DNA of 64,000 nucleotides. Source: Bacillus chungangensis (GTDB taxonomy: Bacteria > Bacillota > Bacilli > Bacillales > Bacillaceae_C). Numbering within the stretch: position 1 is the first letter of the stretch; every line of letters begins with the position of its first letter. This document shows positions 55,536-64,000 of this stretch, one piece after another. Under the pieces are notes generated by a model that saw only the letters and a list, made by a program, of their open reading frames with translations, did not search any database and had not been told where the DNA came from. Location of the stretch: positions 1 to 64,000 of the forward strand of contig NZ_JAUSTT010000016.1 of NCBI RefSeq assembly GCF_030812995.1, in the 5' to 3' direction. Made by a program: the position numbers and the translations under genes.

Positions 55536-57341
55536 TTATTTATCTACTTCTGGTTTCTCTTTGGTTAAACCAACCTCATGCCAATTTATTTTTTTAGAGT
55601 CTACAGTAAAGTTTTTTACACGTTTATTTACGGCAGTAACATCAATCCTGTAATGGGTCGGAACAAGATAAGCTTCTTCATGCATTAAAGCTTGCCATTC
55701 TTTATAAACTGCTTTTCGATAATCCATATCAAATGCTTCTGGAGAAATCCCCTTCTTAAGTAGCTCTTCACTTCTTTCATCTACAAAGCGAGGATAGTTG
55801 AATTGAGAATGTTTTCCATGTATTCCTGATGGATCAACACTTGCACCGGTACTCCAAGCACCGCTAAATATCTCGACACCTGGATCATCTGTTTTCATTT
55901 GATCAGAGAAAGAGTTAAAGTCATGTGTCCGTCCATCTTTCAGTTCTACTTTTAAACCAATATCCTTCCAATATTCTAAATACTTTTGTGCTTTCGCTTC
56001 AAGTGCATCAGTACCACCCGATTGTAAGTACGTAAGGGTAAATTCATTACCATCTGGATCTTCTCGATATCCATCCCCATTTACATCGATATAGCCTGCT
56101 TCATCTAATAATGCTTTTGCTTTTTCTGGATCATATCCGTAAGCTTCTAAACTTTCATCATGGTATTTTGGATAATATGGTATTATTATAGAATTCCCAA
56201 GGTAAAGCAATCCGTGATACATCCGTTTACCGATCGTCTCGTTATCAAGCGCATATGCAATTGCTTGTCTTAGGTTTTTATTTTGCAGCTTGGGTCTATC
56301 CATGACATTTTCTTCTTTGTCTTTGTCATAATGCCCAAGTTTAAATCCAATATATTGATAAACACTATCAATTATGCCAAGTAATTGAACGTTCGATGCA
56401 TCTTTAATTTCATTTATTTGACCACTTGGGAACGTAGAAATATCAAATTCGCCTTTCTTTAACGCGGCTATTGCAACATTTGGATTCACCACTTTTAAAA
56501 TAACGCCTTTTAATTTTGGCTTACCTTCCCAATAATCATCAAAACGTTCATACTCTACTGATTCACCTGGAACAATTTTCTTCACTTTAAAAGGTCCAAA
56601 ACCAATTGGATTCACGCGAATTTTATCCGAGTGCATCATTTCACTAATTGGAACATCTCCTAAATAATGTCTCGGAGTTGCATAGCTCCAAATTCCCGTT
56701 AGCAAAGAAGGATTTGCCTCTTTATGTGTAATCGACAACGTTTTCTCATCTATTATTTTAATTCCAGAAATATCATCTGCTTTTCCTTCATGATATTCTT
56801 CCATACCGACGATAGAACGTTGTAACTCCCCATAACGAACACCTTCATAGTCTGGGCTGCCAATAATTTCATAACTGAATTTAACATCATCGGCTGTCAC
56901 TGGCTTACCATCATGCCAATATACGTTATCACGGATTGTGATCGTGATCGTTTTGTTATCATCGGAAAGCTCATACGTTGCAGCGCCGTCGTTCGTAATT
57001 TCATGATCTTCATTTCTCTTAAATAAAGATCTATCAAAAAATTGAAGTACTTCAGCATCTGGATTACCTTGATAGAAATTATAATTTAATGTCCCTTCAA
57101 ACGGTGAAGCAGTCTCTAAAGCGTAATTAAGAATGCCATCATCTATCAGCTCTTCATCATTTTTTACCGTATCTGAGAAATCAGATATTGTGAATACTTT
57201 TACTTCCTCTGTTTTCTCCTTTTTTTTGGATTTATTTCCTTCTTGTTTCGTTTCTCCTCCAGATAAATTGCTACAAGCTGATAATAGTAGCAATAACACT
57301 AGAAATGCACTGAACCACTTTGATCTGTGCTTATTCCACAT
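55536..57341 (-). CDS. oppA: Oligopeptide ABC transporter, substrate-binding lipoprotein
   Basis: A 601-residue family-5 solute-binding protein with a lipoprotein signal (LLLLSACSNLSGG; Cys about 23), a charged linker and the binding domain with DNKTITITIRDNVYWHDGKP (about 128-147) typical of OppA/AppA. It captures peptides outside the membrane for the two permeases and two ATPases encoded just upstream. It is the last gene of the operon oppD-F-B-C-A, 22 bp after oppC. A clear terminator was not found between it and the neighbouring small gene. Confidence 0.92.
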   Translation of the reverse strand: MWNKHRSKWFSAFLVLLLLLSACSNLSGGETKQEGNKSKKKEKTEEVKVFTISDFSDTVKNDEELIDDGILNYALETASPFEGTLNYNFYQGNPDAEVLQFFDRSLFKRNEDHEITNDGAATYELSDDNKTITITIRDNVYWHDGKPVTADDVKFSYEIIGSPDYEGVRYGELQRSIVGMEEYHEGKADDISGIKIIDEKTLSITHKEANPSLLTGIWSYATPRHYLGDVPISEMMHSDKIRVNPIGFGPFKVKKIVPGESVEYERFDDYWEGKPKLKGVILKVVNPNVAIAALKKGEFDISTFPSGQINEIKDASNVQLLGIIDSVYQYIGFKLGHYDKDKEENVMDRPKLQNKNLRQAIAYALDNETIGKRMYHGLLYLGNSIIIPYYPKYHDESLEAYGYDPEKAKALLDEAGYIDVNGDGYREDPDGNEFTLTYLQSGGTDALEAKAQKYLEYWKDIGLKVELKDGRTHDFNSFSDQMKTDDPGVEIFSGAWSTGASVDPSGIHGKHSQFNYPRFVDERSEELLKKGISPEAFDMDYRKAVYKEWQALMHEEAYLVPTHYRIDVTAVNKRVKNFTVDSKKINWHEVGLTKEKPEVDK

Positions 57342-57363
57342 ATTTTTTCCCCCTTTAACATCA

Positions 57364-58272
57364 TTAACCTAATCTTTGTCTTGCATCGGCTGCACGTTTT
57401 AGCGCTTGACCGATAAAATTTATACACAGCATCATCACTAAAATTAATAATGATGCAGGTAACCATACCCACCATTTATTTTGGATAACGTCAGGATTTT
57501 TTGCGTAGCTAATGAGCGTCCCAAGACTTGGAGTGCTTTCAGGCAAGCCAAAGCCTAAATATGTCAGCCCAGATTCTATGCCAATATTGCCTGCGAGACT
57601 CAGTGTTAAGTTGACGATAATAATTGAGCTTAAATTAGGCAATACTTCGCGCGTAATAATCTTCCAGTTGGAACTGCCAAGCACTTTAGATGCACTGACA
57701 TAATCCAATTCTCTTTCCGCTAACGTCTTCGATCGGATAAGACGAGCTTTGCCAATCCATAAGAATGCCGTCATGATCACAATAAAATTAAATACATTAA
57801 ATTTTGGTACAATTGAAACGAAAACGATCACAATCATTAAGAACGGCAATACCATAATGAAATCAATAATACGCATGATGATGTTGTCAATGACACCGCC
57901 AAAATAGCCAGCCGACAGCCCTACTAGAAGACCAATAATGCCGGTAAATACCGTAATGCAAAAACCAATTGTAAACGAATTTCTCGTTCCAATAATGAGT
58001 TGCCCAAAGATATCTCTTCCGCCATAATCAGTTCCTAGCCAATGTTCGGCAGATGGCGGTGCATGAAGAGCAAATAAATCAATTGATACAATTTCCTCTT
58101 GGTCTAATATAAGTGAAGTTCCATATACAAATAAGAGGATGAGTCCAAGCAAAATTAATGAAAAAAGTGCCAACTTATCTTTTATTAACTCTTTCCCCAT
58201 GATTCTCCATGCAGATGAACTTTTTTCAATTTCCGCTATAAGATTGGTGTCCTCTTTCACTTCTACATTCAT
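57364..58272 (-). CDS. oppC: Oligopeptide ABC transporter, permease (OppC type)
   Basis: A 302-residue membrane protein with an N-terminal helix, a periplasmic segment containing HWLGTDYGGRDIFGQLIIGT (about 76-95), five further helices and the ATPase-docking EAA loop (about 190-225, DYVSASKVLGSSNWKIITRE). It pairs with OppB to form the channel. It lies between oppB and oppA with short gaps. Confidence 0.92.
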   Translation of the reverse strand: MNVEVKEDTNLIAEIEKSSSAWRIMGKELIKDKLALFSLILLGLILLFVYGTSLILDQEEIVSIDLFALHAPPSAEHWLGTDYGGRDIFGQLIIGTRNSFTIGFCITVFTGIIGLLVGLSAGYFGGVIDNIIMRIIDFIMVLPFLMIVIVFVSIVPKFNVFNFIVIMTAFLWIGKARLIRSKTLAERELDYVSASKVLGSSNWKIITREVLPNLSSIIIVNLTLSLAGNIGIESGLTYLGFGLPESTPSLGTLISYAKNPDVIQNKWWVWLPASLLILVMMLCINFIGQALKRAADARQRLG

Positions 58273-58300
58273 TGTTGCCCTCCCCTAATCTTCTGCATCT

Positions 58301-59269
58301 TTAATCAATCCGAATCCGTGGATCAACAGCACTCAAAATAATGTCGGATAAAAGTGTACCTAGCAAGGCGGCTACCCCTGAAATCATTACTAATGCGGTT
58401 ACGACACTAAAATCACGCGTGGTGATTGACTGTAGAAATAGCTGCCCCATTCCTGGATAGCTATATATTGATTCTAAGAAAATAGAGCCGCCAATCAATC
58501 CGGTAATTTCATAGCCCAAGAAGGCAGCAATTGGCAATAAAGAATTGCGGAAAATGTGCCGCGAATATACTTTCGTTTCAGGGACACCTTTTGCCCTTGC
58601 CGTTTTAACAAAGTCTTTTATTTTCGTATCAATGACTTCATTGCGCAAATATTGAATTGTCCCGACTGTTGCGAGCAGAGCACCTGATAAAGTTGGCAGC
58701 ACTAAATGCTTCATTTTACTTAACATATGTTCAAAAGTGCCTTCTTCCACACTGATATCGACGCTGCCTCCGATCGGAAACCATCCGAGCAAAAAGCCAA
58801 AAACAAATAATACTAAAAGTGCAAAAATAAATAATGGCGTTGCAAAGCTAAGATAGTTATAGCCGATAATCATTTTATCTGCCCACGAATCGGTCCATCG
58901 TCCTGCTATGATTCCAAGTGGAATCGCGATCAAATAACTGACAATGAAGATACTTAAAGATAAGAGCATTGTATTACCAATTCTTCCGGCCAGCAAATTC
59001 GTTACTGGCTGCTTATGTACATATGACATCCCAAAGTCACCGGTAAATATATTTTTAACCCAACGGCCATATTGCACGTGTATCGGATCGTCTAAGCCAA
59101 GCTTTTCCCGCAATTCTAAAAGTGTCCGCTGATCGATCTCTGGGTTGGCTGCCATTTGGCCAGAAAGTGCATCCCCAGGCATCGCTTTCGCTAATCCAAA
59201 AATCAATATACTGAGGATAAAAAGTTGCGGAATCATAATGACGAACCGCCGCAATATAAATTTCCACAT
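58301..59269 (-). CDS. oppB: Oligopeptide ABC transporter, permease (OppB type)
   Basis: A 322-residue permease with the OppB N-terminus WKFILRRFVIMIPQLFILSI, about six helices, the family motif LGLDDPIHVQYGRWVKNIFT (about 57-76) and the EAA loop DFVKTARAKGVPETKVYSRH (about 221-240). It follows oppF by 16 bp and forms a heterodimer with OppC. Confidence 0.92.
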   Translation of the reverse strand: MWKFILRRFVIMIPQLFILSILIFGLAKAMPGDALSGQMAANPEIDQRTLLELREKLGLDDPIHVQYGRWVKNIFTGDFGMSYVHKQPVTNLLAGRIGNTMLLSLSIFIVSYLIAIPLGIIAGRWTDSWADKMIIGYNYLSFATPLFIFALLVLFVFGFLLGWFPIGGSVDISVEEGTFEHMLSKMKHLVLPTLSGALLATVGTIQYLRNEVIDTKIKDFVKTARAKGVPETKVYSRHIFRNSLLPIAAFLGYEITGLIGGSIFLESIYSYPGMGQLFLQSITTRDFSVVTALVMISGVAALLGTLLSDIILSAVDPRIRID

Positions 59270-59285
59270 TTTTCATCAGTCCTTT

Positions 59286-60212
59286 TTACGGTAATGCAAC
59301 AAAGTGTGTGTTAGAAATTGGTTTTAAATCGTATGATTTACCGTCTTTTGTAAAATATTGATCGTATGATTGCTCATATTCTTCGTTTACTTCCTTTCGA
59401 AGCAGAGATTGCTTTTCGCGATTTTCTGGATCGAGATCGGGAATTGTTGACAATAATCGCTTCGTATAGATGTGCTGGGGACGGTTATAAATATCTTCGC
59501 TCGTTCCTTGTTCAACAAATCGGCCTCGATACATAATGCCAATCCGATCACACATATGTTGAATGACTCCCAAATCATGGCTGATAAAAAGATAGGTCAG
59601 TTGAAACTCTTTTTGAATATCTTGCATAAAATTTAAAACTTGCGCTTGCACGGAAACGTCTAACGCAGAAACAGGCTCATCCGCTATAATCAATTTCGGC
59701 TTTAACGTTAGTGCACGAGCGATCCCAATTCGTTGGCGTTGTCCCCCAGAAAACTCATGAGGGTATTTATAAATAGATTCTGGATTAAGACCGACCTTTT
59801 CTAAATAGTCTTGGACTTTTCTTTTTTCTTCTTGTGGAGACAATTTTTCAAAATTGCGAAGCGGTTCAGCAACAAGATCTAATACACGCTTGCGGGGATT
59901 TAAAGAAGAATAAGGATCTTGAAAAATCATTTGTATATCTTTTTTGTATTGATAAAGTTCTTTATGCTTGAGCTTTGTTAAGTCCTTACCTTCGAAAATA
60001 ATTTCACCTGCTGTCGCCTTCATTAAACTTGTGATTACTCGCCCTGTTGTTGTCTTTCCACACCCAGATTCTCCTACTAACCCAAACGTTTCCCCTTCCT
60101 TTAATTCAAAGCTAACATCATCTACTGCTTTTACATGACCGACTACTCTCTTAAAAAAACCGCCACGAACCGGATAATATACTTTTAAATGATTAACTTT
60201 TAGAAATGACAT
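59286..60212 (-). CDS. oppF: Oligopeptide ABC transporter, ATPase (OppF type)
   Basis: A 308-residue ABC ATPase with Walker A GLVGESGCGKTTTG (about 45-58), signature FSGGQRQRIGIAR (about 152-164), Walker B LIIADEPVSALD (about 174-185) and an oligopeptide-type C-terminal extension. The start at 60212 is chosen because AGGAG lies 9 bp upstream and the N-terminus MSFLKVNHLKVYYPV fits OppF; it overlaps the end of oppD by 20 bases. Confidence 0.93.
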   Translation of the reverse strand: MSFLKVNHLKVYYPVRGGFFKRVVGHVKAVDDVSFELKEGETFGLVGESGCGKTTTGRVITSLMKATAGEIIFEGKDLTKLKHKELYQYKKDIQMIFQDPYSSLNPRKRVLDLVAEPLRNFEKLSPQEEKRKVQDYLEKVGLNPESIYKYPHEFSGGQRQRIGIARALTLKPKLIIADEPVSALDVSVQAQVLNFMQDIQKEFQLTYLFISHDLGVIQHMCDRIGIMYRGRFVEQGTSEDIYNRPQHIYTKRLLSTIPDLDPENREKQSLLRKEVNEEYEQSYDQYFTKDGKSYDLKPISNTHFVALP

Positions 60213-61221
60213 CGACCTTATCTCCTGTATGATTTTGTGGAAAATAAAAATGTTCATGGCACGTACATCGAATCCAATGGCCTGGTTCGATTTCACGTAA
60301 TGTCGGTGCTTCTTCATGCACAGAGTCATTCATCCAAGGAATCCTCGCTTGGAAGCGGCATCCTTGTCTTGGAATCGCCTGTAAAGAAGGAACAATCCCC
60401 TGAATAACATGCAGCCGTTCTTTTACGGTGTTACCCGATGGTATGGAGTTTAATAGCGAGCGGGTATACGGATGCCGCGGCCTTTTTAAGATCGTATTTA
60501 CATCAGCTATTTCAACTAATTCACCAGCGTACATCACCGCTACTCGGTCAGCGATTTCGGCAACAACTCCAAGATCATGTGTAATTAGAAGAATCCCGGT
60601 TTTCATCTGTTTTTGCAAGTCTTTTAAAAGGTCAAGGATTTGCGCCTGAATGGTCGCATCTAACGCTGTCGTAGGTTCATCAGCAATAAGCAGCGACGGT
60701 TTGCATGCAATGGCTATCGCGATGACAATTCTTTGCCTCATTCCTCCAGACAGTTCATGTGGATATTGTTTATACGTTAAAGTTGGATTTGGAATGCCAA
60801 CGAGACGCAAGAGTTCAAGTGATTCCTTTTTTAACTGTGCACTTGAATAATTTGTATGATAAAACATCGTTTCTTCAATTTGCTTTCCAATCGTCATTAA
60901 TGGATTCAATGCAGTGAGAGGGTCTTGAAATATCATGCCGATCTCTTTCCCGCGAACTTTGTTTAATGCTGCAGTTGACATGGATAATAAGTTTCTGCCC
61001 TTAAAGTTGATCGTCCCTTCGAGTTTCGTACGCTCCTGCGGATGCAGCCCGATAATAGAAAGCGCCAACGCACTTTTTCCACAACCCGACTCACCGACAA
61101 TAGCTACTACCTCATTTTCACGAACCGTTAATGAGACATCATCAACAGCTGCATAATAATGATCTTGAATCCGAAACGAAGTATGCAAATGTTCAAGGCT
61201 TAAAAGTGGTTTCTGCCCCAA
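60193..61221 (-). CDS. oppD: Oligopeptide ABC transporter, ATPase (OppD type)
   Basis: A 342-residue ABC ATPase with Walker A AIVGESGCGKSALA (about 39-52), signature LSGGMRQRIVIAIA (about 159-172), Walker B LLIADEPTTALD (about 178-189) and the oligopeptide C-terminal region (GCRFQARIPW near 295, IRCTCHEHF near 322). Translation starts at TTG 61221 behind GGAGG. It is the first gene of the five-gene operon. The C-terminal cysteine pattern differs from the usual GCRFHPRC. Confidence 0.92.
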   Translation of the reverse strand: MGQKPLLSLEHLHTSFRIQDHYYAAVDDVSLTVRENEVVAIVGESGCGKSALALSIIGLHPQERTKLEGTINFKGRNLLSMSTAALNKVRGKEIGMIFQDPLTALNPLMTIGKQIEETMFYHTNYSSAQLKKESLELLRLVGIPNPTLTYKQYPHELSGGMRQRIVIAIAIACKPSLLIADEPTTALDATIQAQILDLLKDLQKQMKTGILLITHDLGVVAEIADRVAVMYAGELVEIADVNTILKRPRHPYTRSLLNSIPSGNTVKERLHVIQGIVPSLQAIPRQGCRFQARIPWMNDSVHEEAPTLREIEPGHWIRCTCHEHFYFPQNHTGDKVDVISKS

Positions 61222-61438
61222 AACGTTAACCTCCTGTTATACAATAATCATAATGTTGGGAAATTTAAATATATGATCATGATAAACTCTTTATGATTAA
61301 AAAAAACACTGCTATGTAACTTCAAATTAAAAAACAGCATAATAAAAGCGTTTTCATTTTTTCGTTATCAACAGCGATATTAATTAAATATAACCATTTC
61401 TACGATTCTAATAAAAATATATGTATGTTTAAATTTCC

Positions 61439-61666
61439 CTAAACTGTCACCTTCCTTTTCTGCTTTTCATCATACTTTCCAATTCCTAATTCCTTTTCTA
61501 CGATGCTTCTGTATCGTCTAACTGGACGCTTTCCGGTAATCAGCTCCGATAAACGAGCTTCTGGAATATTATGTATTTTGCAAAATCCTTTTTGATCAAG
61601 CTTCAATTCAGTGAGCCGTCTCTTGACTTCCCAACCAAATGGTGTAATTTCCCTGCCTTTTTCCAA
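61439..61666 (-). CDS. Small phage-type helix-turn-helix protein
   Basis: A 75-residue basic protein. Residues about 10-55 (PFGWEVKRRLTELKLDQKGF, then IPEARLSELITGKRP) form a helix-turn-helix like those of small phage regulators. TTG 61666 has GGAGG 9 bp upstream; an in-frame ATG at 61684 lies before that site. It is divergent from the repressor gene at 61835, and its promoter contains an inverted repeat that looks like the repressor's operator. Its targets are unknown. Confidence 0.65.
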   Translation of the reverse strand: MEKGREITPFGWEVKRRLTELKLDQKGFCKIHNIPEARLSELITGKRPVRRYRSIVEKELGIGKYDEKQKRKVTV

Positions 61667-61757
61667 AACTTTCAACCTCCACATCTGTATTTTTCCATGT
61701 CCTTCACAATGTGATGTTGATATAATTCTGATATGGTAATTTACAAGTCATGACTTT

Positions 61758-61785
61758 ATTCTACACGCTTTTACGTGTAAGTCAA
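61758..61785 (-). promoter_or_regulatory. Promoter of the small HTH gene with operator 1 inside
   Basis: On the minus strand TTGACT (61785-61780) and TAGAAT (61763-61758) are 16 bp apart. The spacer coincides with the inverted repeat TACACG..CGTGTA (61762-61779), so a bound repressor would block the promoter. Confidence 0.6.
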
Positions 61786-61802
61786 TAGTATTTTTGGAAA
61801 AA

Positions 61803-61818
61803 TCACGCAAAAGCGTGA
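61803..61818 (+). promoter_or_regulatory. Operator 2 before the XRE repressor gene
   Basis: A perfect inverted repeat, TCACGC AAAA GCGTGA, lies 4 bp before the Shine-Dalgarno of the repressor gene. It shares the half-site CACGC with operator 1 (61762-61779), 24 bp away, which suggests one protein binds both. Confidence 0.6.
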
Positions 61819-61834
61819 GATGGAGGCAGCAACC

Positions 61835-62227
61835 ATGAATGATATTGGGAAAAGGATTAAAGAATTACGAAAGAAGCATCATTTATCACAAACAACTTTT
61901 GCTAATAGAATTGGCGTTTCATCAGGGAACGTCGGTGATTGGGAAAGCGATAAAAAGAAATCTACCCCTTCTGCTAAAGCAATACTCGCAATTTCGAGAG
62001 AATTCCAAGTCTCTACAGATTGGATTATATCAGGAAAAGAATCAACTGTACGTAATAATGAAAAGAAAAAAACATTTTTTTCATTGGAAAAATGCGAATT
62101 AAATTCGCAAATTAAAAATTTAGCAGAAGAAGATCGGGAACTTTTAGAAGAGATTATTGAGCTTTTTATTCATAAAAAGGTGAAAAGAACAGAGAAAGAA
62201 AACGCTTCAAAAAATAAACATCATTAA
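61835..62227 (+). CDS. XRE/cI-type transcriptional repressor
   Basis: The 130-residue protein has an N-terminal lambda-repressor-type helix-turn-helix (about 4-60; KRIKELRKKHHLSQTTFANR, then IGVSSGNVGDWESDKKK, STDWIISGKE). Its C-terminus is a short charged helix, not a peptidase, so RecA-type self-cleavage is not expected. ATG 61835 has GGAGG 8 bp upstream. It resembles immunity repressors of phages and integrative elements, but no other phage gene is nearby. The two flanking inverted repeats suggest autoregulation and control of the divergent gene. Confidence 0.82.
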   Translation: MNDIGKRIKELRKKHHLSQTTFANRIGVSSGNVGDWESDKKKSTPSAKAILAISREFQVSTDWIISGKESTVRNNEKKKTFFSLEKCELNSQIKNLAEEDRELLEEIIELFIHKKVKRTEKENASKNKHH

Positions 62228-62335
62228 TGCATGTGTAGCAGACAAACATATAAGAAAATAAAAAAGTGCTAAGTGTATAAAGTGGAAAATGAAGGCGTTT
62301 TTTCCTGACTTTTTAAAAAACCTGTAAATGATAAA

Positions 62336-62377
62336 AGGGTATCCCTTCCACACTTTGATACTTTTAGGGTACCCTCT
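62336..62377 (-). terminator. Terminator after the lipoprotein gene
   Basis: AGGGTATCCCT with AGGGTACCCT form an imperfect stem; it lies just downstream of the minus-strand lipoprotein gene. It may also serve the convergent repressor gene. Confidence 0.5.
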
Positions 62378-62390
62378 GTTTGTTACATGA

Positions 62391-62894
62391 TTACTGTATA
62401 GAAGCAACGATTTCCATCATTTTTTTGGCTTTCTCCGCAACATAGCGAGTATTGGTCTCGGTCGTCATTTTAACGCCTCCAATGCCAATCGTCACTTCAT
62501 AAAGGTCATCCGCTGCTTCATAAATAACGACATAGCCAAACTTGCCTGCTTCCCTATATGTTTCTTTCATCACTAAGTATTCATTTTTTTCCGACATTTT
62601 ATATAATGTTTCACTATCAGCTTTTTCATTTGGATTGCTAAATAAAATATATGTTTGTTCTCCTTCAGCAATTAAAAGGTTATAAGGCTGCTCCTGCTTA
62701 ATCGCCATGCTCGCGGGAAGATAGAATGACAGCCCTGCTATCTTTTTATTCGGTTGTTTAGGAGGGCTAGTTAGTGTTTTTTCTAGCGTCTCATGGATGA
62801 TTTCTGTTTCTTTTTCGATAGAAGGGGAACTGCATCCATTTATCACGACAAGCAATAATACGCCAAGTAAAAAATAGATATTTTTTCTTAACAT
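62391..62894 (-). CDS. Putative lipoprotein of unknown function
   Basis: A 167-residue protein with a lipoprotein signal (FLLGVLLLVVINGC; Cys about 21) and a C-terminal domain with hydrophobic strands (GYVVIYEAADDLYEVTIGIG). ATG 62894 is chosen because AAGGGAGG precedes it; the upstream in-frame ATGs have no such site. No recognised domain. It lies next to ytoQ but on the opposite strand. Confidence 0.7.
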   Translation of the reverse strand: MLRKNIYFLLGVLLLVVINGCSSPSIEKETEIIHETLEKTLTSPPKQPNKKIAGLSFYLPASMAIKQEQPYNLLIAEGEQTYILFSNPNEKADSETLYKMSEKNEYLVMKETYREAGKFGYVVIYEAADDLYEVTIGIGGVKMTTETNTRYVAEKAKKMMEIVASIQ

Positions 62895-63066
62895 GTATTT
62901 CCTCCCTTTCATCTTCGTACCACTTGCATCATTCAATTTTAAGGAAATATGCCATTATATCGTATCTCTCTTCACTAGTATTGACAAGTGTCATATATTT
63001 ACAAGCTTTTAAAGAATAAATATGTTAAAATAAAGGAAAATTTCACTATTAAAGGAGGGATCTTAA

Positions 63067-63513
63067 ATGAAACTTACTGTTTACTTAGCAGGAGAGATTC
63101 ATACAAGTTGGCGAGATGAATTAAAAGAAAAAGCAAAAGCACTGCAATTAAATATTTCTTTTGTAGGACCAATGGAAAACCATGACCGTTCAGATTTTAT
63201 TGGGGAAGAAATTCTTGGAAAACAACCAGATGAGATTTTTAGAGATGAAGCTGCTTCAAGTGTCAATAATTTCAGAACACAAGTCCTTATGCAAAAGGCT
63301 GACGTTGTGATTGCCTTATTTGGCGACAAATATCGCCAATGGAATACAGCGATGGATGCGAGTGCTGCCGTATCGTTAGGAAAACCATTAATTATCATTC
63401 GCCCTAAAACATTGCACCATCCACTCAAGGAACTGTCTCGCAAAGCTAATATTACAGTAGAAACGGTTAATCAAGCGATTAAAGTGTTGGCATATCTATT
63501 TGAAGAGAAATAA
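63067..63513 (+). CDS. ytoQ: YtoQ family protein
   Basis: A 148-residue conserved protein resembling the nucleoside 2-deoxyribosyltransferase-like fold (LTVYLAGEIHTSWRDELKEK at the start; KADVVIALFGDKYRQWNTAM near 76; ASAAVSLGKPLIII near 97). YtoQ orthologues are widespread in Bacillaceae; the reaction is not established. AAAGGAGGG precedes the ATG. It is followed by a clear terminator. Confidence 0.88.
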   Translation: MKLTVYLAGEIHTSWRDELKEKAKALQLNISFVGPMENHDRSDFIGEEILGKQPDEIFRDEAASSVNNFRTQVLMQKADVVIALFGDKYRQWNTAMDASAAVSLGKPLIIIRPKTLHHPLKELSRKANITVETVNQAIKVLAYLFEEK

Positions 63514-63517
63514 GTTA

Positions 63518-63549
63518 TGAACGCTTTTAACGTTGCTTAAAAGCGTTCA
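63518..63549. terminator. ytoQ terminator
   Basis: TGAACGCTTTTAA/TTAAAAGCGTTCA form a perfect 13-bp stem with a 6-base loop between the convergent ytoQ and DUF84 genes. The T-run is short. Confidence 0.7.
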
Positions 63550-63561
63550 TTTAGTTGATGT

Positions 63562-64000
63562 CTATTTATACCAATATTCATACTGGCCAATCAAATTTTG
63601 CATAATATGCAAAAACATTGCTTTCCGCGTTATTTTGCCATTTGTAAAAATGCCAATAGCACCTTCATTTGTTCGGACATGCAGTTTTTGGGCATAATCG
63701 TCCATAACCGGACCCAACTCCTCACCATCTCGCAGACGAGCTGCGATTTCTTTAGGAAGAAAAAACCTGCCTCCACCTGCAATAATCGGTTGTTGCCCTC
63801 TTGGGATGAGCACTCCCCAATTGCAAACACATAATCCATATGACGTTTCGGTGACACCGCCTTCAAGCCCTACACCGATATCACATTGAACATCCTCCAA
63901 ACAATAGGCAGCGCGATTGCTGGCTCCTTGAATTGTTTCATCATCTGAAAAAGGCATCTCACTTACTAGAGAAGGTGCAGCAAATGCTTGAAACAAATAA
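63562..64000 (-). CDS. DUF84 family NTPase (YjjX-like), 5' end outside the window
   Basis: The last 145 or so residues of a DUF84/inosine-xanthosine triphosphatase-like protein, a family that removes non-canonical purine nucleotides. SEMPFSDDETIQGASNRA and DIGVGLEGGVTET are the conserved nucleotide-binding blocks. The frame is open to the window edge and about 25-30 N-terminal residues are missing. The apparent start near 63996 is not the true one. Confidence 0.8.
   Translation of the reverse strand, partial: YLFQAFAAPSLVSEMPFSDDETIQGASNRAAYCLEDVQCDIGVGLEGGVTETSYGLCVCNWGVLIPRGQQPIIAGGGRFFLPKEIAARLRDGEELGPVMDDYAQKLHVRTNEGAIGIFTNGKITRKAMFLHIMQNLIGQYEYWYK

Noticed and set aside
61439-62227. A prophage or integrative element
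   Set aside because: Only two regulator genes are present; no integrase, attachment repeats or structural genes lie on either side.

Overview
The window is low-GC, gene-dense chromosome from an endospore-forming member of the Bacillaceae. Evidence for this is an alpha/beta-type small acid-soluble spore protein, a RefZ-type regulator, a YhcN/YlaJ spore lipoprotein, the EzrA division regulator, CcpA, a sodium-type MotPS stator, T-box and S4-leader control, and strong GGAGG ribosome binding sites. The backbone follows the gene order I know from the ytcI-to-ytoQ region of Bacillus subtilis: ytcI, sspA, thiI, nifZ, braB/brnQ, ezrA, refZ, ytsP, rpsD, then acsA, acuABC, motPS, ccpA, aroA, ytxHG, murC, sftA, ytpRQP and ytoQ. 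I cannot name the species.

Region by region: 0.1-12.8 kb is backbone (acyl-CoA synthetase, spore protein, thiouridine/thiamine sulfur transfer pair, amino-acid carrier, EzrA, RefZ, methionine-sulfoxide reductase, S4). A decayed IS3-family copy sits inside the terminator between brnQ and ezrA. From 12.8 to 28 kb, where tyrS lies in B. subtilis, there is an accessory block. It holds a PucR-type regulator with two related MFS carriers and a nucleoside phosphorylase, bounded on the far side by a broken second copy of rpsD. Then come a serine transporter with a two-subunit serine dehydratase and a YheO-type regulator, a tandem repeat with Fur-like boxes, a small inverted-repeat element, a TnpB (IS605-type) element, serS behind a serine T-box, and a flavin monooxygenase relic. 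From 28 to 55 kb is backbone again: class A penicillin-binding protein, acetyl-CoA synthetase and its acetylation control (acuABC), motility stator, CcpA, DAHP synthase, an FtsA/PilM-like protein with a long C-terminal extension, MurC, a nicotinate phosphoribosyltransferase, the SftA DNA translocase with an expanded repetitive linker, and the ytp genes. From 55 to 61 kb is an oligopeptide ABC transporter operon. The last 3 kb hold a phage-like divergent regulator pair with two visible operators, a lipoprotein, ytoQ and the 3' part of a DUF84 gene.

Several layers of small mobile DNA are superimposed on this. One is a family of about 280-bp elements with hairpin ends (two full copies, one internally deleted, one 33-bp fragment) that look like tnpB-less IS200/IS605 derivatives. 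The others are the IS3 copy, the TnpB element, a 283-bp element with GGGGCTGTCC ends and a roughly 270-bp intergenic element upstream of motPS. No rRNA, tRNA, CRISPR array or clear prophage is present. The least explained parts are the rpsD-bounded nucleoside module, the 280-bp repeat family, the Fur-box tandem repeat with no adjacent iron gene, and the FtsA-like protein's C-terminal half.
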